A stretch of 64,000 bases of DNA from Diaporthe sp. PMI_573 (GCA_021399435.1 JAJTUP010000050.1:405168-469167), one strand, 5' to 3'; positions 10,918-21,162 are shown, counted from the first letter of the stretch. The notes: a model not told the origin generated them from the letters alone. Numbers and translations are program-made.

Positions 10918-12600
10918 ATGCCAACCTACTCAAAAGAAGAAAAAGTCAAACTAGCGCTTCAGGCAATTGAGAAATCTAAAAAAAATCAAAAGAAACCCTT
11001 AAGTGCACGTCAAGCTGCACGGATTTTCAGCGTTCCACGCAGCACAATAATCGACAGGATGAACAACCGACCACATCGCGAAGAATCACGCGTCGAAAAG
11101 CATAAACTTGACCCAGTCGAAGAGCAAACGCTTATTCGATATATAATTGAGCAAGATGCACGAGGATTTCCAATGCGACTTTCTGGTGTGGAAGATATGG
11201 CCAACCTCTTGCTCGCGTCGCGTGATGGCAAGCCTGTTGGTACCAAATGGGCACGACGCTTTGTGGATGCACAACCAAGCTTGAAGACCAAGTTTAATCG
11301 GCCATATAACTACCAGAGGGCTCTCTGCGAAGATCCAGAGGTTATTGGGAACTGGTTCCGGCTCCTCCGCAACATGATGGCCAAATATGGGGTCCTAGAC
11401 GATGACCTATACAACTTCGACGAGACTGGCTTCATGATGGGTGTGATAACCGCAACATTGGTTGTTACACGTTCTGATCGACACGGAAAAGCCAAATCTA
11501 TTCAACCTGGAAACCGGGAATGGGCAACAGCTATTGAATGTATCAATGCGAAGGGCTGGTGTATCCCGCCGTTCGTGATCGTCCAGGGTGCCTACCACCT
11601 TGCCAACTGGACAACGGAGTCTGGCTTTCCACCAAGCTGGATAATCAAGCCTACTCCAAATGGGTGGACAGATAACGAGACTGGTCTAGAATGGATTCGG
11701 CACTTCGACAAGCATACAATCAAGCGGACCAAGGGTAAATACCGGATGCTTGTCCTAGATGGACATGAAAGCCATATATCAGCGGAGTTCGAGCAATACT
11801 GCAAAGAGAACAACATTATCCCTATTAGCATGCCACCGCATTCATCTCATCTGCTCCAGCCATTGGACGTTGCATTGTTCTCGCCATTGAAGCGTGCATA
11901 CGGCGATGAGATCAACCTCTTCATCCGGGCCTCGATCAACCACATCACCAAGTCCGAGTTCTTCATTGCGTTTAAGGCAGCCCACGACAAGGTCTTTACG
12001 GAAGAAAACATGAAAGATGGGTTCAGAGGGGCTGGTATTTCTCCATGGAACCCAGACTCTATCATTTCTAAGCTGGATATCCGCCTACAAACTCCGGTGC
12101 AATCCCTCCCCGTGTCACCATCGAAATGGGAATCACAGACACCCTCTAATGCCCACCAGACTGTCCAGCAATCAAGTTTCATTCAGGGCAAGATCTCTAA
12201 CCATCAGGGCAGCTCCCCTACACCAATTATCCAGGCAGTTGAAAAGTTCACGAAGGGTGCACAAGCAATGGCGCATCAGATCACTCTTTTGAATGATCGG
12301 GTCCGTACCCTTGAGAAGGCTAATATTGGGCTCGCCAAGCGCCGGAGAGCTAAAAGAAGTCGGGTACATCTTGGAGGGGCACTTAGTATTGAGGATTCCC
12401 AGGCGATAATCGAGGAAAAACAGAAGGGGAAGCGGCCAGCTGGTGAAATCGGTGGTGGCGCAGAGGAGGCGGACCGCGGCGGACCGAGCAAACGACGATG
12501 TGGCAACTGCGGCGAGACTGGGCATTATGCAACAACTTGTCAGAAAGATGTAGAAGGGTCTAGTCAGTCAGATTCTGAGTGTATAATAGTACATTTTTAA
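10918..12600 (+). CDS. Fot1/pogo-family transposase, 560 aa
   Basis: An intronless ORF from ATG at 10918. Residues about 5-50 are a psq-type HTH (ARIFSVPRSTIIDR); 60-130 a CENP-B-type DNA-binding domain (GTKWARRFVDAQPSLKTKFN); 140-380 the DDE core with Asp 168 (FDETGF), Asp 281 (LDGHESH) and Asp 317 (LQPLDV). The DD35D spacing fits the pogo/Fot1 group. Cut-and-paste transposition is the expected activity. The C-terminus is basic and carries a CCHC zinc knuckle (CGNCGETGHYATTC, from residue 528). Length is usual for fungal pogo enzymes. A remnant matching residues around 345-355 (TKSEFFIAFKA) occurs at 23.09 kb. Confidence 0.95.
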   Translation: MPTYSKEEKVKLALQAIEKSKKNQKKPLSARQAARIFSVPRSTIIDRMNNRPHREESRVEKHKLDPVEEQTLIRYIIEQDARGFPMRLSGVEDMANLLLASRDGKPVGTKWARRFVDAQPSLKTKFNRPYNYQRALCEDPEVIGNWFRLLRNMMAKYGVLDDDLYNFDETGFMMGVITATLVVTRSDRHGKAKSIQPGNREWATAIECINAKGWCIPPFVIVQGAYHLANWTTESGFPPSWIIKPTPNGWTDNETGLEWIRHFDKHTIKRTKGKYRMLVLDGHESHISAEFEQYCKENNIIPISMPPHSSHLLQPLDVALFSPLKRAYGDEINLFIRASINHITKSEFFIAFKAAHDKVFTEENMKDGFRGAGISPWNPDSIISKLDIRLQTPVQSLPVSPSKWESQTPSNAHQTVQQSSFIQGKISNHQGSSPTPIIQAVEKFTKGAQAMAHQITLLNDRVRTLEKANIGLAKRRRAKRSRVHLGGALSIEDSQAIIEEKQKGKRPAGEIGGGAEEADRGGPSKRRCGNCGETGHYATTCQKDVEGSSQSDSECIIVHF

Positions 12601-12794
12601 GCGGTCTGCAGCGGACCGCCCAATTACTTGGTCTGGATGGTGTAGATTGAGGTTAATTCTGCACGGCTCAAATGCTCCATTTTGGTGGGGAAGCCGATTT
12701 TCCCACCAAAAGTCGGCCACTTTAGACTGGCACTGCAGCCACGCTAACCTCTCTCAATTGACTAAGTCGATTGAAATTGAGCAATTGAGACTAG

Positions 12795-12922
12795 TTGGCA
12801 CCAATTGGTGCCAACTTTTATTGATTCTATTGCACTGGGTGGGTGCTGGGGTTGACTAAAGTTGGTGGAGTTAGCAAAAGTGACCGGGCATCTGTCCTGA
12901 CCGGCTGACTGTCCAACCACGT
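12795..12922 (-). repeat. Right terminal inverted repeat of the pogo element
   Basis: Reverse complement of the left repeat; ends ...ccaaccacgt followed by TA at 12923-12924. Confidence 0.93.
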
Positions 12923-12924
12923 TA

Positions 12925-13915
12925 GCTGTTGAAATCGATGTGGAAGTTACAAGCAGAATTGAGGGTATGTAAAAGGAGGTGGCGGCCAGGGAAATTAGGT
13001 GATCTGCCTTACGTACAAGCCACACATAGCCTTAGTTACGGGGTCGCTGTTAGGATTTATACCAGTCCGCAGTTACAGTCACTAACAGTGGCTAGTAGAC
13101 CCACTTTATATCAACGAAATCAACGAGATCCACCAATTTCAAGGTAATATTGAGTTGGGCAGCTTACTAATAAAGTCCTCCATTGAGTTGGTTGAGTTGG
13201 CCGTTGATCAACTCGTTGATCAACTCGTTGATTACGTTGAGTTGTTTGGGTCTCTGTTGTGGTTTGTGTGTTGTCGTTGGCTGAGGTGTCACTCTGCCAT
13301 CCCTTTTCGTCGGACGGGGACTCGTGACCATCATCAGTTCCGTCGCCGACCGTTCGGGTTGATCCCGAAGGAGCAATATGATGGATCTTGGATATTACTT
13401 GCAAGGGCCAGCGAATTCTCAGTGATGTCTTGAGGAGCCCCGTTTCGGCTTTGCAACCAGGTGGGTCGTGCACCGGCTGGGGAGGGTTTCCACCTCAACT
13501 TCGTTGAAAATCCCCCGATTGCAGTCCGGCAAACTTCAGACTTTGGTTATTACTCAGCACCTTGAAAGTTGCCAAGTCCAACTTCGTTCCTCAAGGCTCT
13601 TTTGGGCAAACCGCTTGCGGTTTGCGTCACCTGTGCCGTGTCGTCTTCCTGTGGTTATCACGTGAACTTGCACCTCCGGGTTGCACCTAAGCACCATCTG
13701 GCATCTGCCGGGCCTCTGAGGCTTGCTACTGGCGGTGCACAGACCAGCCCTAGCCACCTTGCCGCCCCGCAAAGAGAAGCCGTCATCGGGAGGAATCAGT
13801 TGCAACATGGATGATGAGACTTACGCAAATATGACGCCAGCATATATTTCCCTGCGGTTTCACTACGAGCAATGTATTCGACGTCAGGCATTTCTTGCTC
13901 TGCTTCTCTACCAGC
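12925..13915. other. Interval with a gttga-rich simple repeat, no supported gene
   Basis: Bases 13150-13245 are a degenerate microsatellite built on gttgagttg and gttgatcaactc. The latter is palindromic, so the stretch could fold. A minus frame across it (13120-13473) is Thr/Gln-rich only because of the repeat. The last 100 bp before 13916 are probably the 5' leader of the RNase III-like gene. Confidence 0.45.
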
Positions 13916-14438
13916 ATGGATGGTGCCACGTCGCTACAAAACATCATCGATTATCACTTCAAAAACGACAAGCTACTCAATGAGGCCATTCTCGCAGCAG
14001 GAGCTTCGGTCTCAGACGTTCAAGTTGATGGCAATAAGCAAGGAAACAAAGGTCTGGCTCTGATTGGAGACGCTCTCATTCGCTTGGCCATCGTCGATCA
14101 GGGTTACGCAGATGGAGCACGTACAGGTGAGGATCAAGGCCTAAGTGGCAATTCACGTTTAACATCACATAGGGGAAAGCAGCGATATTGTCAAGGATCG
14201 CGGATCAAATATGTCTCTCGAGAGGGATGCTCATAAGCTCGACTTGGGCAAGTTCGTCATAAAAAACCCTAGTCAAGGGAAGTCAGTGTCTCGATCCACA
14301 CTGGCGTCCACTGTCGAGGCTTTGGTAGGAGCTGTCTGGTTGGACTCGGTCAGGGACTTTGAACGGGTACGAGCAGTGATTAAAAGGTTGAGGATTATTG
14401 ATGACGGAGGAGGTTCCGCTGGAGAACAGAAAGACTAA
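13916..14438 (+). CDS. Small RNase III-domain protein, probably catalytically dead
   Basis: Exons 13916-14126 and 14173-14438 with a 46-nt GT-AG intron give 158 aa. The intron junction restores GARTGESSDIVKD. The fold motifs are visible: NKGLALIGDALIRLAI stands where active RNase III enzymes have NERLEFLGDSVL, and LASTVEALVGAVWLD where they have ADALEALIGAIYLD. Of the four metal-binding acidic residues, the Glu of LEF is Ala and the Asp of ADA is Ser; Asp and Glu remain in the other two places. There is no double-stranded RNA-binding domain. It could bind RNA or dimerise without cutting. The start follows a further in-frame ATG at 13895 only by frame choice; the ATG at 13916 gives the family-like MDGATSLQNII. 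Confidence 0.8.
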
Positions 14439-15843
14439 AACAGCCCCAATTCAAGCATAGTCATCCCTCCGCGGCCGTTTACGTCATGACCGCTTCCTCT
14501 GGCGAGGATTCAGCCGCTTTTTTGTCCACTTCCATGATCCGATAAATAAATTCTTCAGTGGATCTGCTAGGATATTCCGTCATTCAACGGAGCTAGCGAG
14601 GCCTGGTCGAATAATGGCACAGTTTGCCCTTTTTGCTGGATGGCCTCATCTCCAGGCTCACAGAGAAAGGAAAGCTGCCAAGCCCGAGGATGCTGGCAGC
14701 CACATTGGTTAAACGTAGTTCAGCTTGCCAGCATAGTCATCGATTCTGAAGGCTCAGTCCGGTGCCTCCAAGCAATGATGCCAACCGACACCGCTTTACG
14801 ACGAAGTGGTGGCTTCGGACTATATTCTGCGTTTCGAATGGGGAAATCAAAGCAGTCATACGCCTTGATATCCACTATGGAGAGAAAGAGTCGCGTGTGT
14901 TGCTGACGGATTGCGGGCCAACCACAGAGAGTGCGTTTAAGTCTGAGTGGGGGATATCTTCGAGCGGCCGGCCTACTTGTTTTATAGTGACCGTGCCGGG
15001 GCAATTGGAACCGTGGAGCCAACGAATTGTGCGTGTACAGTAGATCCCGCGTGGTACACCCGCGTCATCCTGGAGGAACCTAGCAATCCTGATATTGTGA
15101 GCTCAGATGGTTGAGATTAGCATCATCAGGAACATTGTGCTATGCTCGTCAGAGAAGGGCAAACTTGCAGTTGCTGAGAGGGACTGTGAGCTTTTGTGTA
15201 TATCACTTGATGCCAGAGAGTTAGGTACAGGAACGGGGTGTCAAGAGTCTCGGAGGACAAAACGTAAACAAAGTCTCAGCCCAAGGCCCAAGGCACAAGG
15301 CCCTTCGGCAACTTAGGTATCAAACCACCGAATTTTTCAAGCACGTCCTGTTTTGTTGCTGTAGCATCTCCCAGAGAGACGGCGTAATTCCGCCCCACTG
15401 TTCTTCGGTTGCTTCCCAGAAGCTCGTACAGTTCTCCGTTGTTCTGCCAGAACGTTAGCTTGACAGGGCGACATTTCCAGGTTAAGGATACACGAGACAT
15501 GTGAGACTCCAAGGTCGAAATGGTCTTCTGACCGTGAGAGCATTGGCACCGATAGGAAGCTACTGACGGGAGATATCTAAACGGGCCAGTTTTGTTTGCA
15601 TTACTTCCAATCTACGGAAAATCAGCATGTGTTGAAGTTCATCGTGGAGCTTTACAAGACGGGCCTACCCTATATCTCAGTGCTAGAAAGATACCAGGGT
15701 GCTCACGTATTCCCCCACACTTGCGCAAGTACCCTCTAAACAATATTAGTCGCATTTCATGGTCACGAGGATTCGCTTTTCAACCTCTCCCACGCTGGAC
15801 ATAGTCCTCATGGGAATTGGGAAATGGTCTCATTCTGTCAGAT
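14439..15843. other. Interval with two weak ORFs
   Basis: Two frames have protein-like composition but no recognised family. On the plus strand, 14762-15043 reads ...RTIFCVSNGEIKAVIRLDI and then HYGEKESRVLLTDCG. On the minus strand, 15276-15497 reads MSRVSLTWKCRPVKLTFWQN. Both would need extra exons I cannot place. They may be decayed or partial genes. Confidence 0.35.
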
Positions 15844-15955
15844 GTGACGGGTGCTTTGGGTTAGGTGCCTGAGGCATCAATGGTTGAATCATGACAAAAC
15901 CAGCCCCCTTACGGGTGGGGTCCCACCAAGGAACCAAGACAAGACATCATCACAA
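15844..15955 (+). repeat. Dispersed repeat family, copy B
   Basis: It begins gtgacgggtgctttgggtta and includes gacaaaaccagccccctt and acgggtggggtcccacc. It matches copy C (35119-35007, reverse complement) almost base for base over about 112 bp, so both are much younger than copy A at 6042. It includes a GC-rich near-palindrome (ggtggggtcccacc). Confidence 0.85.
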
Positions 15956-15984
15956 AGCGTCAGGGGTCGGTTGACGCGTTCAAG

Positions 15985-16140
15985 AAATGAGAGTTTCAGC
16001 GAACCGCGCCACTCGTTCGACCGAATCGATCGATTTCGATCGAACGTTTGGGCCCGTTCGATTCGATAGCGAATAAAATTCGATTCGATAAAGACTTGGC
16101 ATCGAATTAGTCTATCAATTCGATTCCCGTTCGTAAGATG
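15985..16140. repeat. TTCGAT-rich low-complexity block
   Basis: A run of ttcgat, cgatcgatttcgatcg and related words covers about 16010-16125, ending near gtccatccctggtg. Such blocks occur near the ends of fungal DNA transposons and this may be a MITE remnant, but no paired inverted repeat was found. Confidence 0.5.
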
Positions 16141-16431
16141 TCCATCCCTGGTGTTGGAGAAGTAGCATGGATGATAAGTGTTGCATAGGCAGCCACAGGA
16201 AACGGTGTCACACGATTACGCGTGAATCGTCAGAACAGTGTTACAGGTCTGTTGCAGGGTCAGCAGGTCTAGTATCATACCTCGCCTCTTTACCTATAAG
16301 AAGGAGGAGAGCAAGAACAACCAGCATGAGAAAGAGACAGGAGACAATCATTCCGATCATCATTAGATTATGAGTTACCGGTACCTAGTGAGAGCGCGCG
16401 GTCCGGCAGTCTGCTGCCTCGACTTTCAATA

Positions 16432-17535
16432 TTGAATTATGAGTTCATCTTCAAAAGTTATCACTGGAGTGAACGACGGAAGCTCAGTCTTTTGAACCGG
16501 GACAAGGAGAGTCTACGGCGAGATCGCAGCGCATCGAACTCGGTGATTGTAACTTGGCAGATCTCATTCGAATCTATCCGTTCCGAGCGGCCATCAGCAG
16601 CTGATCTACTTTCGCTGATGAGTTTTTTCGACCGCCAGGGAATCCCGGATTGGCTGGTGCGGCCGCCTGACAACATCGTGAGCCATGAAGGCGACGCAGA
16701 TAAGGGCAAAGGCGATGTGAGCGATGACAGCGAGAGTGAAGACGATGACAACAGTGATACTTCCAGTGCTAGCGACGCTTCTGAGGACTCAGCTGCGCAG
16801 ACCTTTGAGGACGACCTACTAATGCTTCGAAACTACTGCCTCATATCCTTGAACAAGACAGGGGACATATTTGAAATGCACAACCTCGTGCAACTAGCTA
16901 TGAGGAAATGGTTGAGCGTCGATAAGAGAACAGAAACGTTCAAGGAACAATTCATTGATCGGATAGCGCGTGCGTTCCCAACAGGGGAGTACAGCAATTG
17001 GGCCAAATGTGAAATGCTGTTTGCCCATGTGGACAGATTGGTCGAGCACCGTCCACTGGGTGGAAAGCCGCTAGAAGAGTGGGCGCAGGCCCTGTATAAT
17101 GGCAGCTGGTATGCGCAGGAGCAAGGCAGATACAGCTTAGCGGAGGTAATGGCTAAGAAGTCGCGGGATGCTAGGATTGAAGCACTAGGGGATGAGCATC
17201 AACTAACCTGGTATAGCGTGTCAATGGTTGCTGAAGTCCTTCGATGTCAAGGGAAATATAAGAAAGCTGAGAAGCTGTTTGTGGAAGTGATGGAGACTTT
17301 CAAGCAGAAACTCGGGCATACCCATCCTGACACGCTCACCAGCATGGCCAACCTGGCATCAACATACTGGAACCAAGGCAGATGGGAAGAGGCCGAGAAG
17401 CTGGAGGTGGAAGTGATGGAGACTCGCAAGCAGAAACTCGGGCATGCCCATCCCTCCACGCTCACCAGCATGGCCAACCTGGCGATCACCTGGTACTCTC
17501 AAGGACGTATCACTGATGCTATCAACTTGATGGAC
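16432..17535 (+). pseudogene. NLR (STAND) gene fragment: end of NB-ARC plus TPR repeats
   Basis: From about 16483 the frame reads LSLLNRDKESL-RRDRSASNSVIVTWQISFESIR, then ADLLSLMSFFDRQGIPDWLV, the winged-helix end of a fungal NB-ARC domain. An acidic low-complexity insert follows, then HNLVQLAMRKWL and kinesin-light-chain-type TPRs (QKLGHTHPDTLTSMANLAS, YWNQGRWEEAEKL and a near copy). Such proteins act in non-self recognition and heterokaryon incompatibility. The P-loop half is missing: sequence before 16480 does not match. The 3' side ends in the next TPR, where LINE sequence begins at about 17535. The gene is therefore broken at both ends. Confidence 0.85.
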
Positions 17536-18115
17536 TTGTGCATCTTGCGAATGCGGGCTAGCATCAGAGACAGTGGAACACTTCCTATTCCGCTGTGCAA
17601 AATGGACCGCGCAACGGGAAGGCATGTTGCGATGCTCACAGGCAAAGATGGGAAACCTATCATACTTCCTGGGGGGAAAGGCGGCGTCTGACGGTGACAA
17701 ATGGACACCAGACATGCGGGCAGTACGCGCGACGATCAAATTTGCCATTGCAACGGGGAGGCTTGACATGGACCAGAAGCCTCAGGCACACTAACTATTC
17801 AGATTGAATCCTACTAACATCATACAGTCTCATTTTGGCAGACCGTGCTTCAGCTGCTGAGGATAGGATGCTGAACACTTGGAGAAATTGGCCTTCAAGC
17901 AGGCCTGTCACTGCATATACATCAGATTGGACCAGTCAGTAGAGTGAAATTGTGGGGCTTCGGGTGATTATGGAAGAACCGTACGAAACGAAAATAGCTT
18001 AGCGCAAAGGCCCTCTGGGGTGTGTCCCCCCGGGCGAAATAAAATCCATCCATCCAACCCCCTCAGACGTGTGTCCCCCCGGGCGAAATAAAATCCATCC
18101 AACCCCCTCAGACTG
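17535..18115 (+). mobile_element. 5'-truncated Tad1-type LINE (3' end only)
   Basis: The frame cysteine-rich around CECGLASETVEHFLFRCAKW (from about 17545) is the zinc-binding end of fungal LINE reverse transcriptases; it continues through GNLSYFLGGK and WTPDMRAVRATIKFAIATGRLD and stops near 17794. The 3' tail contains tgtgtccccccgggcgaaat followed by aaaatccatccatcc, the tailing repeat of this clade. The tail unit of about 45-50 bp is present twice (about 18018-18067 and 18068-18115). Only the last roughly 580 bp of the element are present, as after incomplete target-primed reverse transcription. Confidence 0.85.
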
Positions 18116-18325
18116 GCAGGTACTGGGAGTCTGCAATCTTACTCTTCTTCCACTGCTTCATGGGGTCGTCCCGTAGGATCCTTTCTTCATGTATTGTTTC
18201 CACATCTTCCAAGCCCAACTGGTGGAGAAATCCTTTCCATCTCCCAGCCGGTAATGCTTTCGTCAACCCGTCTGCCATCATTTGTGCTGAGGGTGTATAT
18301 TCCACCTTGATGGTGTGGGACGACT
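18108..18325 (-). pseudogene. Ty1/copia retrotransposon fragment (RNase H end)
   Basis: On the minus strand the frame reads KVEYTPSAQMMADGLTKALP and AGRWKGFLHQLGLEDV, the conserved C-terminus of copia polyproteins just after RNase H. Only about 65 codons remain. It abuts the LINE tail at 18115, so one element inserted in or next to the other. Confidence 0.85.
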
Positions 18326-18679
18326 ATCTAGCAAAACAACACCAGTTGGGCTCTGATCAGAGCCCAGAGAGGCCGGAGGAAGGTCTCCAACAACTCTCTG
18401 AGCTAGAACCCCGGGGCCCAGAGCGGCGCCCGGTCGACGGCGAAGTGGCCCCGACGCGCGGGCCCAAAGCACCCCCTGCTACGCCGGTTGAGGCTAGCAG
18501 CGCTGATCAGAGCCTAGAGAGGTCTGATAGCCCCAGCAACGGCCAACCTTCACACCCATTAGTGCAGGCGCCTCACGCTGAAGTGAGGGCGATGGTAGTC
18601 CAGTCCCATTCTGCCAGCTCAGGGGTCAGCCCCTATGCGGCCCAGCAACGGCGCCGCTGGCTCTTGGCAGACGTTTGCA
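18326..18679 (+). other. Pro/Ser-rich open stretch with an internal duplication
   Basis: The words ctgatcagagcc and agagaggtc occur twice (near 18352 and 18502), so part of this region is an old duplication. The plus frame is open (rich in Pro, Ser, Glu) but has no family resemblance. It separates the copia fragment from the transcription-factor fragment. Confidence 0.35.
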
Positions 18680-19444
18680 ATGGCTGACCCTGAAGCCCCA
18701 GGATGTCTCTCTCTCAGCGCGCTCTTCTTGGGCCCTCGTCCAATAGGCCAGCCGTTGGAGGGCCTGGGAAGTTTCTCTCGTGTTATAGCCATGATGACGT
18801 TCAGCATCGAAGAGCAAAAGATATTGGATTCGAGCCGCTGTTGGATCTTTGACGCGTCGCCTTCCACCGCCGGACAGTCATACCAGGCCCAGCTTGTTCG
18901 AGATCGGGATTCGGACCTCAGCCTGTTCGGATTCGAGGCGCCATTCCAACCCCCCGAGAATGTCTATGAAGCCAGCAGGAGGCGCTACCTCCGCCTTATT
19001 TCCATACTCAGGGACGCCCCGCTCAGGCATCTGTACGCATTGTGCGGCTGGAAAGCCACGGACGCGGAGACCGATGCAGCATCGAATGCTCTATCCGAGT
19101 GGATGCGTAACAACAGCGAAAGAGCTCGGAAGTGTGCTTTGCACGCAGGGGCACTTTTCGGCGATGTTCGGAACCAGGTCTATAAGATGCCCTTTGATCA
19201 GCTGTTCCTGCTCATCTCTATACTATATCTGTGGGCATACCAAAAGCTGTCGCCAGACGATGGTTCTGTTGTTGACGCTATGCCTGTTCTCCGTATCGAC
19301 TGTGGCGTGGATGAAACAATTGCAACGTCATGGATACAGGGGGAAAGTCATTATATAATCCACATCACGGGTGATGTGGTTGATAGAGGCCCGGATGAAG
19401 AGATTGATCTCATCACCATATGCACGCTTCAATGGCGAGAATAA
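18680..19444 (+). pseudogene. C-terminal part of a fungal C2H2-type transcription factor
   Basis: The frame from ATG 18680 gives about 254 aa: LSALFLGPRPIGQPLEGLG, then a helical region (RRYLRLISILRDAPLRHLYAL, ALHAGALFGDVRN, FDQLFLLISILYLWAYQKL). This matches the middle-to-C-terminal homology region of large fungal transcription factors with N-terminal C2H2 fingers. No zinc finger or nuclear-localisation region is found upstream, where copia and LINE debris lies, so the gene appears decapitated. It could still be translated from 18680, but would lack DNA binding. Confidence 0.6.
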
Positions 19445-19457
19445 TCCAACGTCTAGT

Positions 19458-19908
19458 ATGAATGAGAATTTCGCTCAAGGTTTTACTTCGACGTAAGTCA
19501 GGTGTTGCCAGATTACGCTTCAAGTTGTGATCATGAGGTGGGCTTAAACTAATCTTTTCACGTAGGATCAACCACGACCAAGTTTCCCGGCAAGATTACA
19601 TCGAAATGATCAAGAAACTTCTCATCGAGAACTCGACGGTTCTGCACAGCATCAAGGAAGTCCTAAGCTGGGACGCGCCGGACGGCGCTGGCGGAGGCTG
19701 TGTCGCGCACCAAGTGCATTTCACGGACACGAACAAGGAGACTGGCGTTAGTACCGAGTCACATTCGCTTGTGCTGGCCAAAGTAAAGGTTGTTGGTGGA
19801 AAGAGGATGTTGTTCAGTATCACGGAAGTGTTGAAGACGGAAGTGTTGAAGACGGAAGTGTTGAAGACGGAAGTGTTGAAGACGGAAGTGTTGAAGCCGT
19901 TCAAGTAA
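19458..19908 (+). CDS. NTF2-like (SnoaL-type) small protein with a TEVLK minisatellite tail
   Basis: Exons 19458-19492 and 19566-19908, with a 73-nt GT-AG intron, give 125 aa. The core reads SRQDYIEMIKKLLIENSTVL, then SIKEVLSWDAPDG, VHFTDTNKETG and SHSLVLAKVKVVGGKRMLFS. This looks like the second half of a cone-fold NTF2/SnoaL-like protein; an N-terminal helix usual for the family is missing or lies in an unrecognised exon. The C-terminus is a five-fold repeat of TEVLK. It starts 14 bp after the stop of the transcription-factor fragment. A specific function cannot be given. Confidence 0.6.
19822..19896 (+). repeat. 15-bp in-frame minisatellite, five perfect units
   Basis: The unit is acggaagtgttgaag, encoding TEVLK. 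Five units are identical, which implies recent expansion. Each unit keeps the frame, so copy number can vary without breaking the protein. Confidence 0.95.
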
Positions 19909-20121
19909 GACGTTTACAGCTGAAACTCCATTTTTCTGATCCAACGGGCATCACACACTCAGAGTCTTCATATCACTTGGTCTGCGGTATCTAACTCTTA
20001 CCTGGCTCTCTGATGGTCATCAGTCAATTCAGAAGCTGCCATGAGTTTGAAGACTACGAGGTAAACGAATCTCGACGAGAAGAGACTCTCGTGGGTTCAT
20101 GATTCTACAGCTCCCTATTAA

Positions 20122-21162
20122 TTATCTTTGGTCTGCCTGGTACCCGTGATCTAAACCACTCTCCTTCATAGGTAACACCACGGGATCCTCCAACGAAGCC
20201 TTGTACAGTGAACTTGAGTCCGGAATAATCATCATGTATGCGATGTAGCATAGCATCCGCGCCTTGATCATGTCTGCGAGTCCACGAATTTCCTCGGGCC
20301 TTTCCTCCATGGCCTGGTCTGGGAATGCCTTTCGGTACAGGAACTGGTGTAGATTCTGCAGCGGTGCAGTTGCTTTGGAAATAGGTTCCCCCCAAGTTTT
20401 TACCAATGCCTCAGAAACAGCTTCAATCGAAATCGTGTGCTGATAACAAGACTTGGTAATTGCAAGGTCGAGAAGAAAAGTTTGAGTCCAGAGAACGTGA
20501 TGTGGTTGCACATGATTCCTCCACCCGCCCTTGTCTCCCCCAGTAGCGTTCATCTGGCGCTGATCATACTTTGGAGGTTGACTGGATCCGACGTATTTGG
20601 AGCTTGTGTGCCGCTCGTTTGGTTCCTTTGAAAGAATACAAATGAGGCTCTTGGAAGTCTCGGAAATTCTCCATCATTGACCTGGGTTCGTGCATTGCGG
20701 GTGGACATTCGACTGAGTAAGATCTTTTCAATCATCTCGATGTCGCCGAGGCCACATGCGTTCTGCATCCAACTCAAATGCCCGCCTTCACAGCCGTGTC
20801 CCCAAGTGAGGTACTCATGGCCTGTCACTCGGCACAAATCATGTTGGAGAAGCTCCAGCACCATCGTCCCTTCCTGCAGGTTTTCCAGAATGTATGGCTG
20901 GATGCAGCTGCGTCTTGCCAGAGGATCGCGACCTCCCAACTGCATGAGCGGCATCTGAATCTGGTCATGTGAAGGTGGCTGTGTTTACCATTGTTTCCCA
21001 ACTAAGCTTAAACGTACCTTCGAGTAGGTGGCAGCGCGATTCGCTTCCACCAATCTCAAGGTCTGTGTTCTCGAAGAGATTAATGATTTCTCCTATCCTT
21101 ACCAAGAAAGGATCGGAGCAGGGCCCGAGGAATGTCATGCTTACGCCGTGAACAGGCAGCAT
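20122..21162 (-). CDS. Hypothetical protein, split over several frames
   Basis: Three minus frames look coding and probably belong to one spliced gene: 21162-20965 (MLPVHGVSMTFLGPCSDPFL...), 20954-20550 (QLGGRDPLARRSCIQPYILE..., HLSWMQNACGLGDIEMIEKI), and 20553-20122 (HHVLWTQTFLLDLAITKSCY, ...SIEAVSEALVKTWGEP). Typical intron words (gtacgt at about 21017, ag near 20960) occur between the first two, but no single set of junctions keeps every frame. I do not recognise the family. Either an exon boundary is unusual or the copy is damaged. Confidence 0.45.

Larger units (their letters stand above)
10598..12922 (+). mobile_element. Apparently intact Fot1/pogo-type DNA transposon (2,325 bp)
   Basis: The element is bounded by 128-bp terminal inverted repeats (10598-10725 and 12795-12922) that differ at a single position (10706) by my reading. 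Each end is flanked by TA (10596-10597 and 12923-12924), the target duplication used by Tc1/mariner/pogo elements. The inner parts of the repeats contain the palindrome ttggcaccaattggtgccaa. A second shared block (gcagtgccagtct) lies inside each repeat. The single transposase gene is uninterrupted. Near-identical ends plus an intact gene suggest recent insertion and little RIP. Confidence 0.93.

Noticed and set aside
16432..17691. Complete 419-aa NLR protein
   Set aside because: The last 45 residues are LINE sequence read in the wrong frame and the P-loop half is absent.
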